NCBI RefSeq assembly: GCF_024347135.1
Contig: NZ_AP024907.1
Location: forward strand, 921,001-985,000
From: Vibrio spartinae
GTDB lineage: Bacteria > Pseudomonadota > Gammaproteobacteria > Enterobacterales > Vibrionaceae
Direction: 5' to 3'
DNA length: 64,000 nucleotides
The notes beneath the pieces were generated by a model. The model saw only the letters and a program-made list of their open reading frames with translations, made no database searches and was not told the origin of the DNA. Below, piece by piece: positions 18,034 through 25,956 of the stretch (position 1 is the first letter of the stretch; every line of letters begins with the position of its first letter). The position numbers and the translations under genes are program-made.

Positions 18034-19698
18034 ATGAAGATAGATGTAGGATTGAAAGGCAACTTTGCATCAGGTTATATAAAGTCCTTGTTGTTATACT
18101 CTCTACTATTAAGTATCATTAGTTCATTTTCTGCATTTTTCATGCAATATCTGATCGATGCAGTTATACCATCTGGTGACTTGCGGTTTTTATTTATATT
18201 TATGGTATCTTATTTGTTATATGAATCGTTTAATATAATATTAAATTATTTGACTGCTCGATTTAGAGCATCTCTAGAAAAGTATTTAGATTATTACTAT
18301 CTGGATAAATATTTACTAACTCTGATTGCTACGAATCTGTCTATATTAAATAATTATAATAAAGGTGGATTGATTCAACGAATTTATGATGCTCAGAATA
18401 TTAAAAATTATCATTTAACGCTCTTAATCGATATTGTTGTTAAAGTTATTACAATCCTAATATTATCACTCATAGTTTTATTTATTAGTCCTCTAGTTGT
18501 CATCTTTTTAATTTTGGGAATGATGATGCTGGTGACTGTCTACTTTTTGTCCGCTAAGAAAATGGTCCTTTTAGAAGAACAACGATTTAAAATAAAATCA
18601 AATTTTCTTTCAATTATGGATGATATCATTGGAGGAAGAGAAACAATACGAGGCAATAATTATAGAAACAAAATTCTGAATAGATGTATTGATAAGATGA
18701 GTGATTTCTTAAATAGAGAGAAAAATGTTGCTTTGCTTGTCGCTGGTGTGAAAAGTAAAACTCTGACCATAAATACAATCATTGGTATTGTTATTCGATG
18801 CGTTATGGTTATTAGTATTATTCAATATAGCAGTTTCTCTCTCGGTGTAATGCTGACATTAATTACTTTTACAGAAATATCTTTAAAGCATACGATGCAG
18901 ATTTTGGTTTCCTTTATGGAGTTGAAAAGATCAAGTATTACTCTTGAACGATATAAAGAATTTATGAGTAATAATGTTGTCGATGAGAATTTATTAGGAA
19001 ATGAACTGGATGATAATATAACGGTTATAGATAAAATTACAGTGAAGAATCTCCAGATTGGTACGAATGGAAATGTCATTTGTAAAATTCCAGATATTAC
19101 ATTCAAAACTAATCATATATATAAAATAATAGGACCGAATGGTATTGGAAAAACGACTTTGTGTAAAACCTTGATTGGTTTAATTCCTCCTGTGAATGGT
19201 GTTGTTAGTTTTTATATCTCTGATAAAAATATTAACCCTGATATTCATATCAATCAGTGCTCAGCATATTTTCCACAAGATATACTCTTTACAACGAGTA
19301 TTGTTGAAAATATCACATTAGGAAGAGAGATCGGTAGGGATAAAATTGAAATTATGCTTAAAAATCTAAACCTGTGGCAGTCAATAGATTGTCTTCCTGA
19401 GAAGCTGGATACAATGATTAGTGATAAGGTCAATCCTTTTTCTGAAGGGCAAAGGCAGATATTACTGTTCTTGAGGGGATATTTATCAGATAAGTCGGTG
19501 TTAATATTTGATGAAATATTTAGAGGTATCGATAATAAAATTGCCAAAACAGTGAGTAAATTGATTTCAGAAAAAAGAGACTGTATCATATTTTATGTTG
19601 CTCATGACTTTACTATTGATTGTGAAAATCATGAGGTACTAGAGTTAAAAAATGAGAATAGCAATGATATTATCAAGCTAGAGGCTTTCAATGAGTAA
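18034..19698 (+). CDS. ABC-type exporter, fused membrane and ATPase domains
   Basis: A 554-residue half-transporter of the type I exporter class. About six membrane helices occupy residues 15-290; the ATPase has Walker A GPNGIGKT (367-374), signature FSEGQ (469-473, a variant of LSGGQ), Walker B LIFDE (Asp493-Glu494) and H-loop His524. There is no N-terminal C39 peptidase, so it does not cleave a double-glycine leader. Its stop overlaps the start of the HlyD-like gene, an arrangement of ABC/adaptor pairs in secretion systems. Substrate is inferred to be the product of this operon. Confidence 0.9.
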   Translation: MKIDVGLKGNFASGYIKSLLLYSLLLSIISSFSAFFMQYLIDAVIPSGDLRFLFIFMVSYLLYESFNIILNYLTARFRASLEKYLDYYYLDKYLLTLIATNLSILNNYNKGGLIQRIYDAQNIKNYHLTLLIDIVVKVITILILSLIVLFISPLVVIFLILGMMMLVTVYFLSAKKMVLLEEQRFKIKSNFLSIMDDIIGGRETIRGNNYRNKILNRCIDKMSDFLNREKNVALLVAGVKSKTLTINTIIGIVIRCVMVISIIQYSSFSLGVMLTLITFTEISLKHTMQILVSFMELKRSSITLERYKEFMSNNVVDENLLGNELDDNITVIDKITVKNLQIGTNGNVICKIPDITFKTNHIYKIIGPNGIGKTTLCKTLIGLIPPVNGVVSFYISDKNINPDIHINQCSAYFPQDILFTTSIVENITLGREIGRDKIEIMLKNLNLWQSIDCLPEKLDTMISDKVNPFSEGQRQILLFLRGYLSDKSVLIFDEIFRGIDNKIAKTVSKLISEKRDCIIFYVAHDFTIDCENHEVLELKNENSNDIIKLEAFNE

Positions 19699-20905
19699 GT
19701 TAAACTCTAATAGTGACGTTAAGTCAGAGTTGCATAAAGAGTATAAACTGATTATAAATATAACAATTGTTTTGTTGATAATATGCTTTGTTTTATCTTT
19801 TTTTGTGACAATTAAGAGAAGAGTTGTTTTAGAGGATGCTTTTATTAAGACAGCACCTGAGCCCGTGTTATTTTATGCGGAAAAAGATATAGATATTAAA
19901 AGTTATAAAGTTCGTGATGGTGATGTGGTTAGAAATGGGGATTCTATTTATAATGCAATTAATCCAGATTTAGAAGAGGCTGAATCTCTTTTATTACAAC
20001 AAATAAAACGGGATAAAACAAAAATAAATGCATTAAATGAATATATTAGTAATATCTATGAAAAAATGAATATTGAAAAGAATTATGAGGAGTTTAGGTT
20101 TAATAAAAATAAGATTGAATTGAAAAACATTGACTCTATTTTGAAAGAGCATAGAGATGACTATGATTTTTTTAGTAAAGGATATAAAGAGCAGATGAAC
20201 TTTGTAGACAATGTTTCAAATCAAAGTAATAATTATTTGTCTATAAAGGATATTATTAAGTATAAAATAGAACTATTCGCTTCACGTAGTGATTTGATTG
20301 ACCTTCAATCTGATATATTAAATTTAGAGAAAAGAAAATTTCTCTTAGATGATGAGCAGAATCGATATACTATTGGGGCAACTAAATATAAAGAGTTAGA
20401 TATAGAGATTAATCAGATAAAAGGTGATCTAGCGGTTCTTATCTCAGAATTAAATGTAAAAAAAACACGAATGGATAATATAAGAAGTAGTAAGTTGAGA
20501 ATAGAAGGTGTTGCAAAGTCTGGCGGTAAGATTGAATTTAATAATATCAATGGAATCAGGCCGAAGCAGGTAAAAAAGGGGGAGTTAATTTTTACGATAT
20601 ATCCTGAAGGGAATCATTTTATAGCAAAAGGCGTTGTTAGTGAAAAGTATATTAGAAAAATAAAAATTGGACAAAACGTAGAGTTGAAAATGGATGCCTA
20701 TGATTATCTCAAGTATGGCGCAATAAAAGGAAAGGTTGAAGCTGTATTTGGTGTAAAAAATGGTAGGTCTGAAATTGTAATAAATATTATTGATAAGAGA
20801 GATTTTGATTTGGAGTTCGGTAATTCTATCAAGGCATTTATAATCTTGAATGAAGTTAATTTGTATGAATATTTATATGAAATACTGTTTCCATACATTG
20901 CTTAA
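19691..20905 (+). CDS. HlyD-family membrane-fusion (periplasmic adaptor) protein
   Basis: 404 residues: short cytoplasmic N-terminus, one membrane helix (about 20-42), a beta strand pair (VRDGDVVRNGDSIY, the lipoyl half), a long coiled-coil hairpin (about 95-270), the second lipoyl half and a C-terminal beta-barrel (GQNVELKMDAYDYLKYG). This is the layout of HlyD-type adaptors that bridge an inner-membrane ABC exporter to an outer-membrane channel. It overlaps the ABC gene by 8 bases. No TolC-like gene is in the window; the chromosomal TolC would serve. Confidence 0.87.
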   Translation: MSKLNSNSDVKSELHKEYKLIINITIVLLIICFVLSFFVTIKRRVVLEDAFIKTAPEPVLFYAEKDIDIKSYKVRDGDVVRNGDSIYNAINPDLEEAESLLLQQIKRDKTKINALNEYISNIYEKMNIEKNYEEFRFNKNKIELKNIDSILKEHRDDYDFFSKGYKEQMNFVDNVSNQSNNYLSIKDIIKYKIELFASRSDLIDLQSDILNLEKRKFLLDDEQNRYTIGATKYKELDIEINQIKGDLAVLISELNVKKTRMDNIRSSKLRIEGVAKSGGKIEFNNINGIRPKQVKKGELIFTIYPEGNHFIAKGVVSEKYIRKIKIGQNVELKMDAYDYLKYGAIKGKVEAVFGVKNGRSEIVINIIDKRDFDLEFGNSIKAFIILNEVNLYEYLYEILFPYIA

Positions 20906-20978
20906 AAGTCTTGATTTTATATGTCATTATTAAGGTGTTTCGTTGAAAAAGTTTTTCTAAAAGTGTTTTGGTATCAGT

Positions 20979-21839
20979 ATGAAAAAGTTATTTATGAGGC
21001 ATGCGGTGAGTTCATTAAATTGCATGAAATATTATTTATCTTCAAGAAAGTTTTTCTTATTTATTCGAAATAGAATAATTTTTCTCTATCATGCAATGGA
21101 TCCAGATTATAATAAGTTGAAAGATATTTTTGATAGCGGAGAACTAGTCGTTATTCCTGCGGGATTTCGATGCTATACAAAAATGAGAATATTTAAGGAA
21201 TTAGGTTTAAAACAAGCAAGTCTTCCCTTTGATAGCGGTTTCTTCTCCTCTTATGCTGTTGCCGAAGTTTTAAAAAGTAGAAAAGTTTTTCTTAATTATC
21301 CTGAAGAGTATGATGAGACTCACTGTGTATGTATTAAAGATGGTAACTATCAAGATGAAAAATTTGGAAGAGGTATTAAGTTTCAGACTTCAAGTTATAC
21401 AGAGATCAACGAATTAGTAAAAGATCGAAATCAGGATGATATTGAATGTTATTTAGATACTACTTATGGGTTTTATACTCTCGATAAAAAACATAAATTT
21501 GTTTTGGCACACTATAACTGGCATCCATTCGCAAGTCAGGATAAAAGTCAGGGGATCTATGATATATCACTCAATCTTAAGTCAATTAATCGTACTATAA
21601 ATAATAGGATAGAAAGAATGTTTGATATGTGTAACAAAGCAAGGTATGTGGTGTTTACTATCGATAAGTTACAGAATTGTCATCATATGACCATTGATAA
21701 TGAAGTATTTGATTTGAATGATTTAGAACCAATCATTAATGCAGCACAGGATTCTTTTGGAAGTAAGTGTTTTGTTGTGCATTTTTCTGAAATCAACTCA
21801 CCATCTAAATTATTGAAGTTAATTCATAATCAGACGTGA
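20979..21839 (+). CDS. DUF1796-type putative papain-like cysteine peptidase
   Basis: 286 residues. VVIPAGFRCYTKMRIFKELG followed by LPFDSGF matches the DUF1796 pattern (a Cys after a short strand, then PFDW/PFDS), with Cys65 the candidate nucleophile and FVLAHYNWHPF offering a His. Members occur in glycan and secondary-metabolite loci, with no proven activity that I can name. The first 40 residues are basic with a weakly hydrophobic stretch. Last intact gene of the AT-rich operon. Confidence 0.6.
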   Translation: MKKLFMRHAVSSLNCMKYYLSSRKFFLFIRNRIIFLYHAMDPDYNKLKDIFDSGELVVIPAGFRCYTKMRIFKELGLKQASLPFDSGFFSSYAVAEVLKSRKVFLNYPEEYDETHCVCIKDGNYQDEKFGRGIKFQTSSYTEINELVKDRNQDDIECYLDTTYGFYTLDKKHKFVLAHYNWHPFASQDKSQGIYDISLNLKSINRTINNRIERMFDMCNKARYVVFTIDKLQNCHHMTIDNEVFDLNDLEPIINAAQDSFGSKCFVVHFSEINSPSKLLKLIHNQT

Positions 21840-21874
21840 TTTTTTGTTGTTTGATTTGCTGATATTAACTTTAA

Positions 21875-22117
21875 GTTTACCGTTTTGAAGTCAGAGTAGA
21901 CTCTCCTGCTGGCTATGGTAAGAAACAATTCCACGGACCAGTATATACTTACTATTATGATCTTCATCGATTATATATTGACGTTGATTATGGGGGGAAG
22001 TTGTTTAACGTCCCTCAAATGCGCATAGAAGACAGAGGAAGTTCTCGTGGTGATTCAGACTACACAACAAAACGTGGTTACATTACATTTTATGATATTG
22101 ATACCATGAGACGTTAA
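21875..22117 (+). pseudogene. C-terminal remnant of an unrecognised protein
   Basis: An 80-codon frame bounded by TAA at 21872 and TAA at 22115 has no start codon at its beginning but reads like real protein (VRVDSPAGYGKKQFHGP, YYYDLHRLYIDVDYGGKLF, KRGYITFYDIDTMRR). G+C is higher than in the operon before it and similar to what follows. I interpret it as the surviving 3' end of a chromosomal gene cut by insertion of the AT-rich region, with its own terminator still in place. The family is not recognised. Confidence 0.6.
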
Positions 22118-22147
22118 CACTCAATTATGATTGAGTTGATTAACACG

Positions 22148-22184
22148 ACCTGTTTCTGGGGTTACGCCCGGAAACAGGTTTTTT
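22148..22184 (+). terminator. Rho-independent terminator
   Basis: ACCTGTTTC pairs with GAAACAGGT (9-bp stem, loop TGGGGTTACGCCCG with extra pairing), followed by six T. It ends the remnant gene and probably the AT-rich operon. A weaker inverted repeat CTCAAT/ATTGAG lies just upstream at 22120-22135. Confidence 0.85.
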
Positions 22185-22330
22185 ATATTATGCATCATGA
22201 TAAACCGTTGGGGGGAGATGATGCGTGATAGCTCAATCCCCGTTGCTCGAATCCGATGCCGATGGTCTAAACATATTCTGCACGATCGGCGGCGACTGGT
22301 ATCAAATATCACCTAACCAACGTCATCACA

Positions 22331-22933
22331 TCAGAAAAATTTAATCGCTCCGCGCTTACCTGCCCCATCATGCTCTATGGGGTCAGACTTGTCCGAAGGC
22401 GTTTTATTTGTCGCTTTGTCGGCAAGACTGTTATTTTTGGCGGGATTCTTCTCCTGCTCAGGCTGATAATGTTTCCCAATCGTCAGCGCATTATTGCTCT
22501 TTCCTTGTTTTGACTGCGGTGACTTTTTGTTCGCTGGCGTCTTTTTCGCGGTGGGGTTTTTGCCTTTACGCTGCGAAGAATTCTCTGACGCTGTTGTTTG
22601 CGATGCCTTTTTATGAGATTGACCGGGCTTGTCTTGAACGGGGGCAGCCTGAGCGGGTTCACCCACAGGGACATCACAAATGACGAGATAGTACTCACCG
22701 TTAAATTCGACCAGATCACCATCATACATTTTACGGCGTTTACGCAGTTCGAGTTCACCATTCACCACAACATATCCCTCAGCAATGGCATATTTAGCTT
22801 CACCGCCGCCGCTGACAACATCCGCTATCTTAAGGACTTTATATAGTTCGATAGGCTGACTGTTGACTTCAATGCCAATCGCTTCGATTTCAATTTCTGC
22901 CGCTTCATCAGCGTGGTTTTCATTATTTTGCAT
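22331..22933 (-). CDS. S4-domain RNA-binding protein (YbcJ-like) with long basic tail
   Basis: Residues about 25-95 form a YbcJ-type S4 domain: IELYKVLKIADVVSGGGEAK, YVVVNGELELRKRRK and GDLVEFNGEYYLV. YbcJ in E. coli is about 70 residues; this protein adds an acidic 20-residue N-terminus and about 100 residues of Lys/Ser/Gln/Pro-rich low-complexity tail, a form found in vibrios. A role in ribosome or structured-RNA binding is inferred from the fold. It stands alone between the operon end and a chemoreceptor gene. Confidence 0.82.
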   Translation of the reverse strand: MQNNENHADEAAEIEIEAIGIEVNSQPIELYKVLKIADVVSGGGEAKYAIAEGYVVVNGELELRKRRKMYDGDLVEFNGEYYLVICDVPVGEPAQAAPVQDKPGQSHKKASQTTASENSSQRKGKNPTAKKTPANKKSPQSKQGKSNNALTIGKHYQPEQEKNPAKNNSLADKATNKTPSDKSDPIEHDGAGKRGAIKFF

Positions 22934-23142
22934 CGATAAATTCTGAGTGATGATTGAGGGGGAGAGTGTATCGGTTTGCCACCGAAAGTGACAATGCTAT
23001 TTATCAAAAGGTGTGTCTGTTGATTCAGAATCACCGTGGTTTTGGGGCGCAATGAGGGTGAAGACGAGCGCCGCGACATACAGGCGCGACAACCATCTGA
23101 TCGGACTGATTGTTCATCACCGGTTTGGGGCGCAGAATACGT

Positions 23143-24690
23143 CTATGACCGACTGAACTGCTGTACCAGCCGCTGTAAACTTTCCAGACTTGTCACAAGG
23201 GTATTGGTCCGTTCAACCGATGATGACGAAAGTAATTTTGTTGACTGAATGGCATCATTCATCCGTATCACATGTTCGTTGATCCCTTGAGTGACCTGCA
23301 CTTGTTCGGTAATGGCTTGTGCCGTGTACGCACTTTGCTCGCTGATAGAAACCAAGTCATTCACAATCGCCTCGAATGACGCCTTACTTTGTCGTGATTT
23401 GGAGACGCTTTGCTCTGAAGCTTGGACGCCTTCTTCCATCAACTGTCCCGTTTTATGGACGGTTGCTTGTAGTTCTTCAATTTTCGAGCGAATATCTCCG
23501 ACAAACGTACTTGTTTTGGCAGATAAGGCGCGTACTTCATCTGCCACCACGGCGAAGCCACGTCCGTGCTCACCGGCTCTTGCTGCTTCAATTGCGGCAT
23601 TAAGAGCCAATAAGTTGGTTTGTTCGGCGATACCTTGAATCATTTCCAGAATTGTTTCGATGCCATCAACGTCATGATAAAGTTGTTCCAGCGCGGTTTT
23701 CGAATGGGTTAAATGTTCACTCAGGAGATGAACGGTGTGGACGGCTTCTTCAATGGTCTGGGTGCCTTCCTGAGCTTTGTTTTGTGCATCGTTGGCAAAT
23801 TCAGAGCTTTGTTTGGCCTGTTTAGAGACTTCATCAATAGAGGCCAACATTTCTTCAGCAGATACAGCCATCGCACTGGTTGCTGTTTCTTGTCCGCTCA
23901 GTTCCCGATCCATCAACCGGCGATTATCAGCTTCTTCATTGGCTGCTTGGAGGAGAGTGCCGGATGTTTCTTTGGCCCGCGCAGTCGCGGCCCTTAACTC
24001 TGCACGTTTCATCAGCAGTGCCAACTCTATGCGAGAGAGATCATCACAATAGCCTGTATACGGTTGTTCCATGAGGGGATTGTTGTAATGGTCTTGCGCC
24101 AATTCATTCAACGTTGTCATGCGCTGTTTCAGTCGATATGAACACCCGAGCTGGAGCAGGATCGATGGGATCATGACACCGAGCATGAGTGGTGCAGACA
24201 AGGGGGTAGAAGCAAAAGCGATCAGGGTGAGCAACTGGAGCAGCATGAGCCCGAATGAGACATTCATCCATTGGATGCGTCTGATTGCGACAGCGCCTTT
24301 TTTCAAACGACGATAAAGTGATATCGCCCGTGAAACCTGTGCATCTGTCGGTTGTGTTCTGACGGATTGGTACTCGTAGATCTTGCCATCTTTGCCCATG
24401 ATCGGGGTGACAAAAGCCGAGACCCAATAATAATGACCGGAATTTTTACATTGATTCTTGACCAGTCCCATCCAACTTTTGCCGGATTGAATATAGTCCC
24501 ACAACTGGCCAAAAGCGGCCTTCGGCATGTCATGATGGCGAATGACATTATGGGGTTTATCGAGGAGTTCTGTTTGTTGATAACCGGCAACCCGGCAAAA
24601 ATCTTCATTGCAGTAGGTGATATGACTGTCGGGGGATGTGGTTGATATGAGACTGTCATTCTCGGAAAAACTGACTCTTTTGTCTGTCAT
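23143..24690 (-). CDS. PAS-domain methyl-accepting chemotaxis protein (Aer-like)
   Basis: 515 residues. N-terminal PAS domain (about 10-115) with the Aer-type [20 protein letters not shown] segment that binds FAD in redox sensors; a hydrophobic hairpin of two membrane segments (about 145-190); then an MCP signalling domain with the hairpin tip [19 protein letters not shown] and [13 protein letters not shown]. No periplasmic domain exists, so it senses an intracellular cue, most likely redox or oxygen. Output goes to CheA/CheW, which are not in the window. Confidence 0.92.
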   Translation of the reverse strand: MTDKRVSFSENDSLISTTSPDSHITYCNEDFCRVAGYQQTELLDKPHNVIRHHDMPKAAFGQLWDYIQSGKSWMGLVKNQCKNSGHYYWVSAFVTPIMGKDGKIYEYQSVRTQPTDAQVSRAISLYRRLKKGAVAIRRIQWMNVSFGLMLLQLLTLIAFASTPLSAPLMLGVMIPSILLQLGCSYRLKQRMTTLNELAQDHYNNPLMEQPYTGYCDDLSRIELALLMKRAELRAATARAKETSGTLLQAANEEADNRRLMDRELSGQETATSAMAVSAEEMLASIDEVSKQAKQSSEFANDAQNKAQEGTQTIEEAVHTVHLLSEHLTHSKTALEQLYHDVDGIETILEMIQGIAEQTNLLALNAAIEAARAGEHGRGFAVVADEVRALSAKTSTFVGDIRSKIEELQATVHKTGQLMEEGVQASEQSVSKSRQSKASFEAIVNDLVSISEQSAYTAQAITEQVQVTQGINEHVIRMNDAIQSTKLLSSSSVERTNTLVTSLESLQRLVQQFSRS

Positions 24691-24929
24691 CGTAATCTCT
24701 TTACTATCGAACTATCGGTGATGATTGATGCGGCTGTTCTGAATATAAGCACAGTAACTGGGATGTATCGGAGGTTATAATTCTATCAAATAAACATGAC
24801 AGAACGTTGATATGAGTCATCAAGTGAATGGCTATTGATGCCGTGCTGTTTATGCTGTGCTGGACTGCACAGTTACATGATCTTGGATTGATAGCGTTTC
24901 AAATTACATGCTATGTTGACGGCCAAAAT

Positions 24930-24961
24930 GGATTGCGAATGCACAAGCATGCAAAACCTGA
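24930..24961 (+). promoter_or_regulatory. RAT (ribonucleic antiterminator) for a BglG/LicT-family protein
   Basis: GGATTGCGAATGCACAAGCA followed by TGCAAAACCTGA has the conserved ends and internal symmetry of bgl/lic RAT hairpins (GGATTG ... GCAAAACCTGA). Its 3' end is also the left arm of the terminator that follows, the mutually exclusive arrangement seen in E. coli bgl and Bacillus licS. Confidence 0.88.
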
Positions 24962-25013
24962 ATATTTCAAAGCATTTGCGACGCGTGTTGCTTTGAAATA
25001 TTCAGGTTTTTTT
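24954..25013 (+). terminator. Leader terminator controlled by the RAT
   Basis: A perfect 21-bp stem (24954-24974 with 24989-25009; left arm starts AAACCTGAATATTTC) around a 14-base loop, followed by a T run to 25013. It lies directly before the antiterminator gene, so transcription of bglG and bglF depends on BglG stabilising the overlapping RAT. Confidence 0.92.
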
Positions 25014-25039
25014 ATATGAAAAAACGAGTTTGGATAAAC

Positions 25040-25888
25040 ATGCAGGTTGAAAAAATACTCAATAATAATGTCATTATCTCTATTGATGAGCATGGACACG
25101 AAGTCGTGGTTATGGGCAAAGGCATCGGCTTTCAAATGAAGCAAGGGATGTCGATTGATCAACAGCGGATTGAAAAAGTATTTACACTGGCTAAAACTGA
25201 CGATAAATCACTCGACGCGCGTTACCACGAACTTCTGGAAAAAATACCGTTGGAACTGCTTTCTGTGACGGAATCGATTGTGCGCTTAGCTGAGCAGGAT
25301 TTGCCGGGACAGTTGCATCCGAGTGTCTATATTTCTTTAGCCGATCACCTGTTTTTTGCCATAGAGCGAATGGTGAAAGGCCAACCGGCCAGAAACCCGA
25401 TGTTGTGGGAAATCCGCCAGCTCTATCCGCAGGAATATAATGTCGGCTTGCAAGCATTAGGTTTGTTGAAGACATCTTCAGGGATTCAGTTTGATGAAGA
25501 TGAAGCGGGCTTTATCACGTTGCATTTAGTGAATGCGCAGCTCAATGAAGATATGAATCATACCGTCAATGTGACCAATTTGATTCGTGATATTGTGCAA
25601 ATAATTCAGTACCAGATGGCAATCAGCTTGGATGAGAAAAGTACCGATTTTCAACGATTAGTGACGCATCTGAAATTTTTTGCGCATCGATTAATTCATC
25701 AGAAGACCATCGAATCCGGTGACGATTCACTGTTTATCTCCATCAAAGAGCAGTATCCACAATCGTTTGGTTGTACAGAGAAAATCGGTCAGTACGTCGA
25801 GAAAAAATATCAACATGTGATGACGTCAGAAGAGATGATGTTTCTGACTGTACATATAGAGCGGGTCAGACGGGCCACTCATTCATGA
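25040..25888 (+). CDS. bglG: BglG/LicT-family transcription antiterminator
   Basis: 282 residues: N-terminal RNA-binding CAT domain (VEKILNNNVIISIDEHGHEV, VMGKGIGFQMKQG) and two PRD domains (about 70-170 and 175-280) with conserved histidines such as PSVYISLADHLFFAIER and FLTVHIERV for PTS phosphorylation. When its sugar is present the dephosphorylated form binds RAT and lets transcription pass the terminator just upstream. ATG 25040 fits the family N-terminus; an ATG at 25016 lies beside the terminator and would add eight residues. bglF follows. Confidence 0.93.
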   Translation: MQVEKILNNNVIISIDEHGHEVVVMGKGIGFQMKQGMSIDQQRIEKVFTLAKTDDKSLDARYHELLEKIPLELLSVTESIVRLAEQDLPGQLHPSVYISLADHLFFAIERMVKGQPARNPMLWEIRQLYPQEYNVGLQALGLLKTSSGIQFDEDEAGFITLHLVNAQLNEDMNHTVNVTNLIRDIVQIIQYQMAISLDEKSTDFQRLVTHLKFFAHRLIHQKTIESGDDSLFISIKEQYPQSFGCTEKIGQYVEKKYQHVMTSEEMMFLTVHIERVRRATHS

Positions 25889-25951
25889 TAGCTGAGAACA
25901 TATGATAGCTGAGAACTCATGATGCTGAGAAAACATGATTACTGAGAAAAG
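25885..25951 (+). repeat. Four tandem 16-17 bp repeats between bglG and bglF
   Basis: Units at 25885, 25902, 25919 and 25935 share ATGAT-(A)GCTGAGAA and begin over the bglG stop codon; each contains ATG overlapping TGA (ATGA). The array fills almost the whole spacer and ends five bases before the bglF start. It appears to be slippage duplication of the gene end. Confidence 0.8.
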
Positions 25952-25956
25952 ATGAC

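Noticed and set aside
18034..20905. Bacteriocin exporter hypothesis for the ABC/HlyD pair
   Set aside because: The ABC protein lacks the C39 leader peptidase and no double-glycine leader peptide frame was seen in the operon, so a peptide substrate is not supported.
22408..22846. Plus-strand frames opposite the S4-domain gene
   Set aside because: Shadow frames of a clear YbcJ-like protein; odd composition follows from the Lys/Ser-rich tail.
24911..25162. 83-codon minus-strand frame opposite the bgl leader
   Set aside because: It lies across the RAT/terminator and the start of bglG, has no ribosome site, and its hydrophobic reading comes from the inverted repeat.
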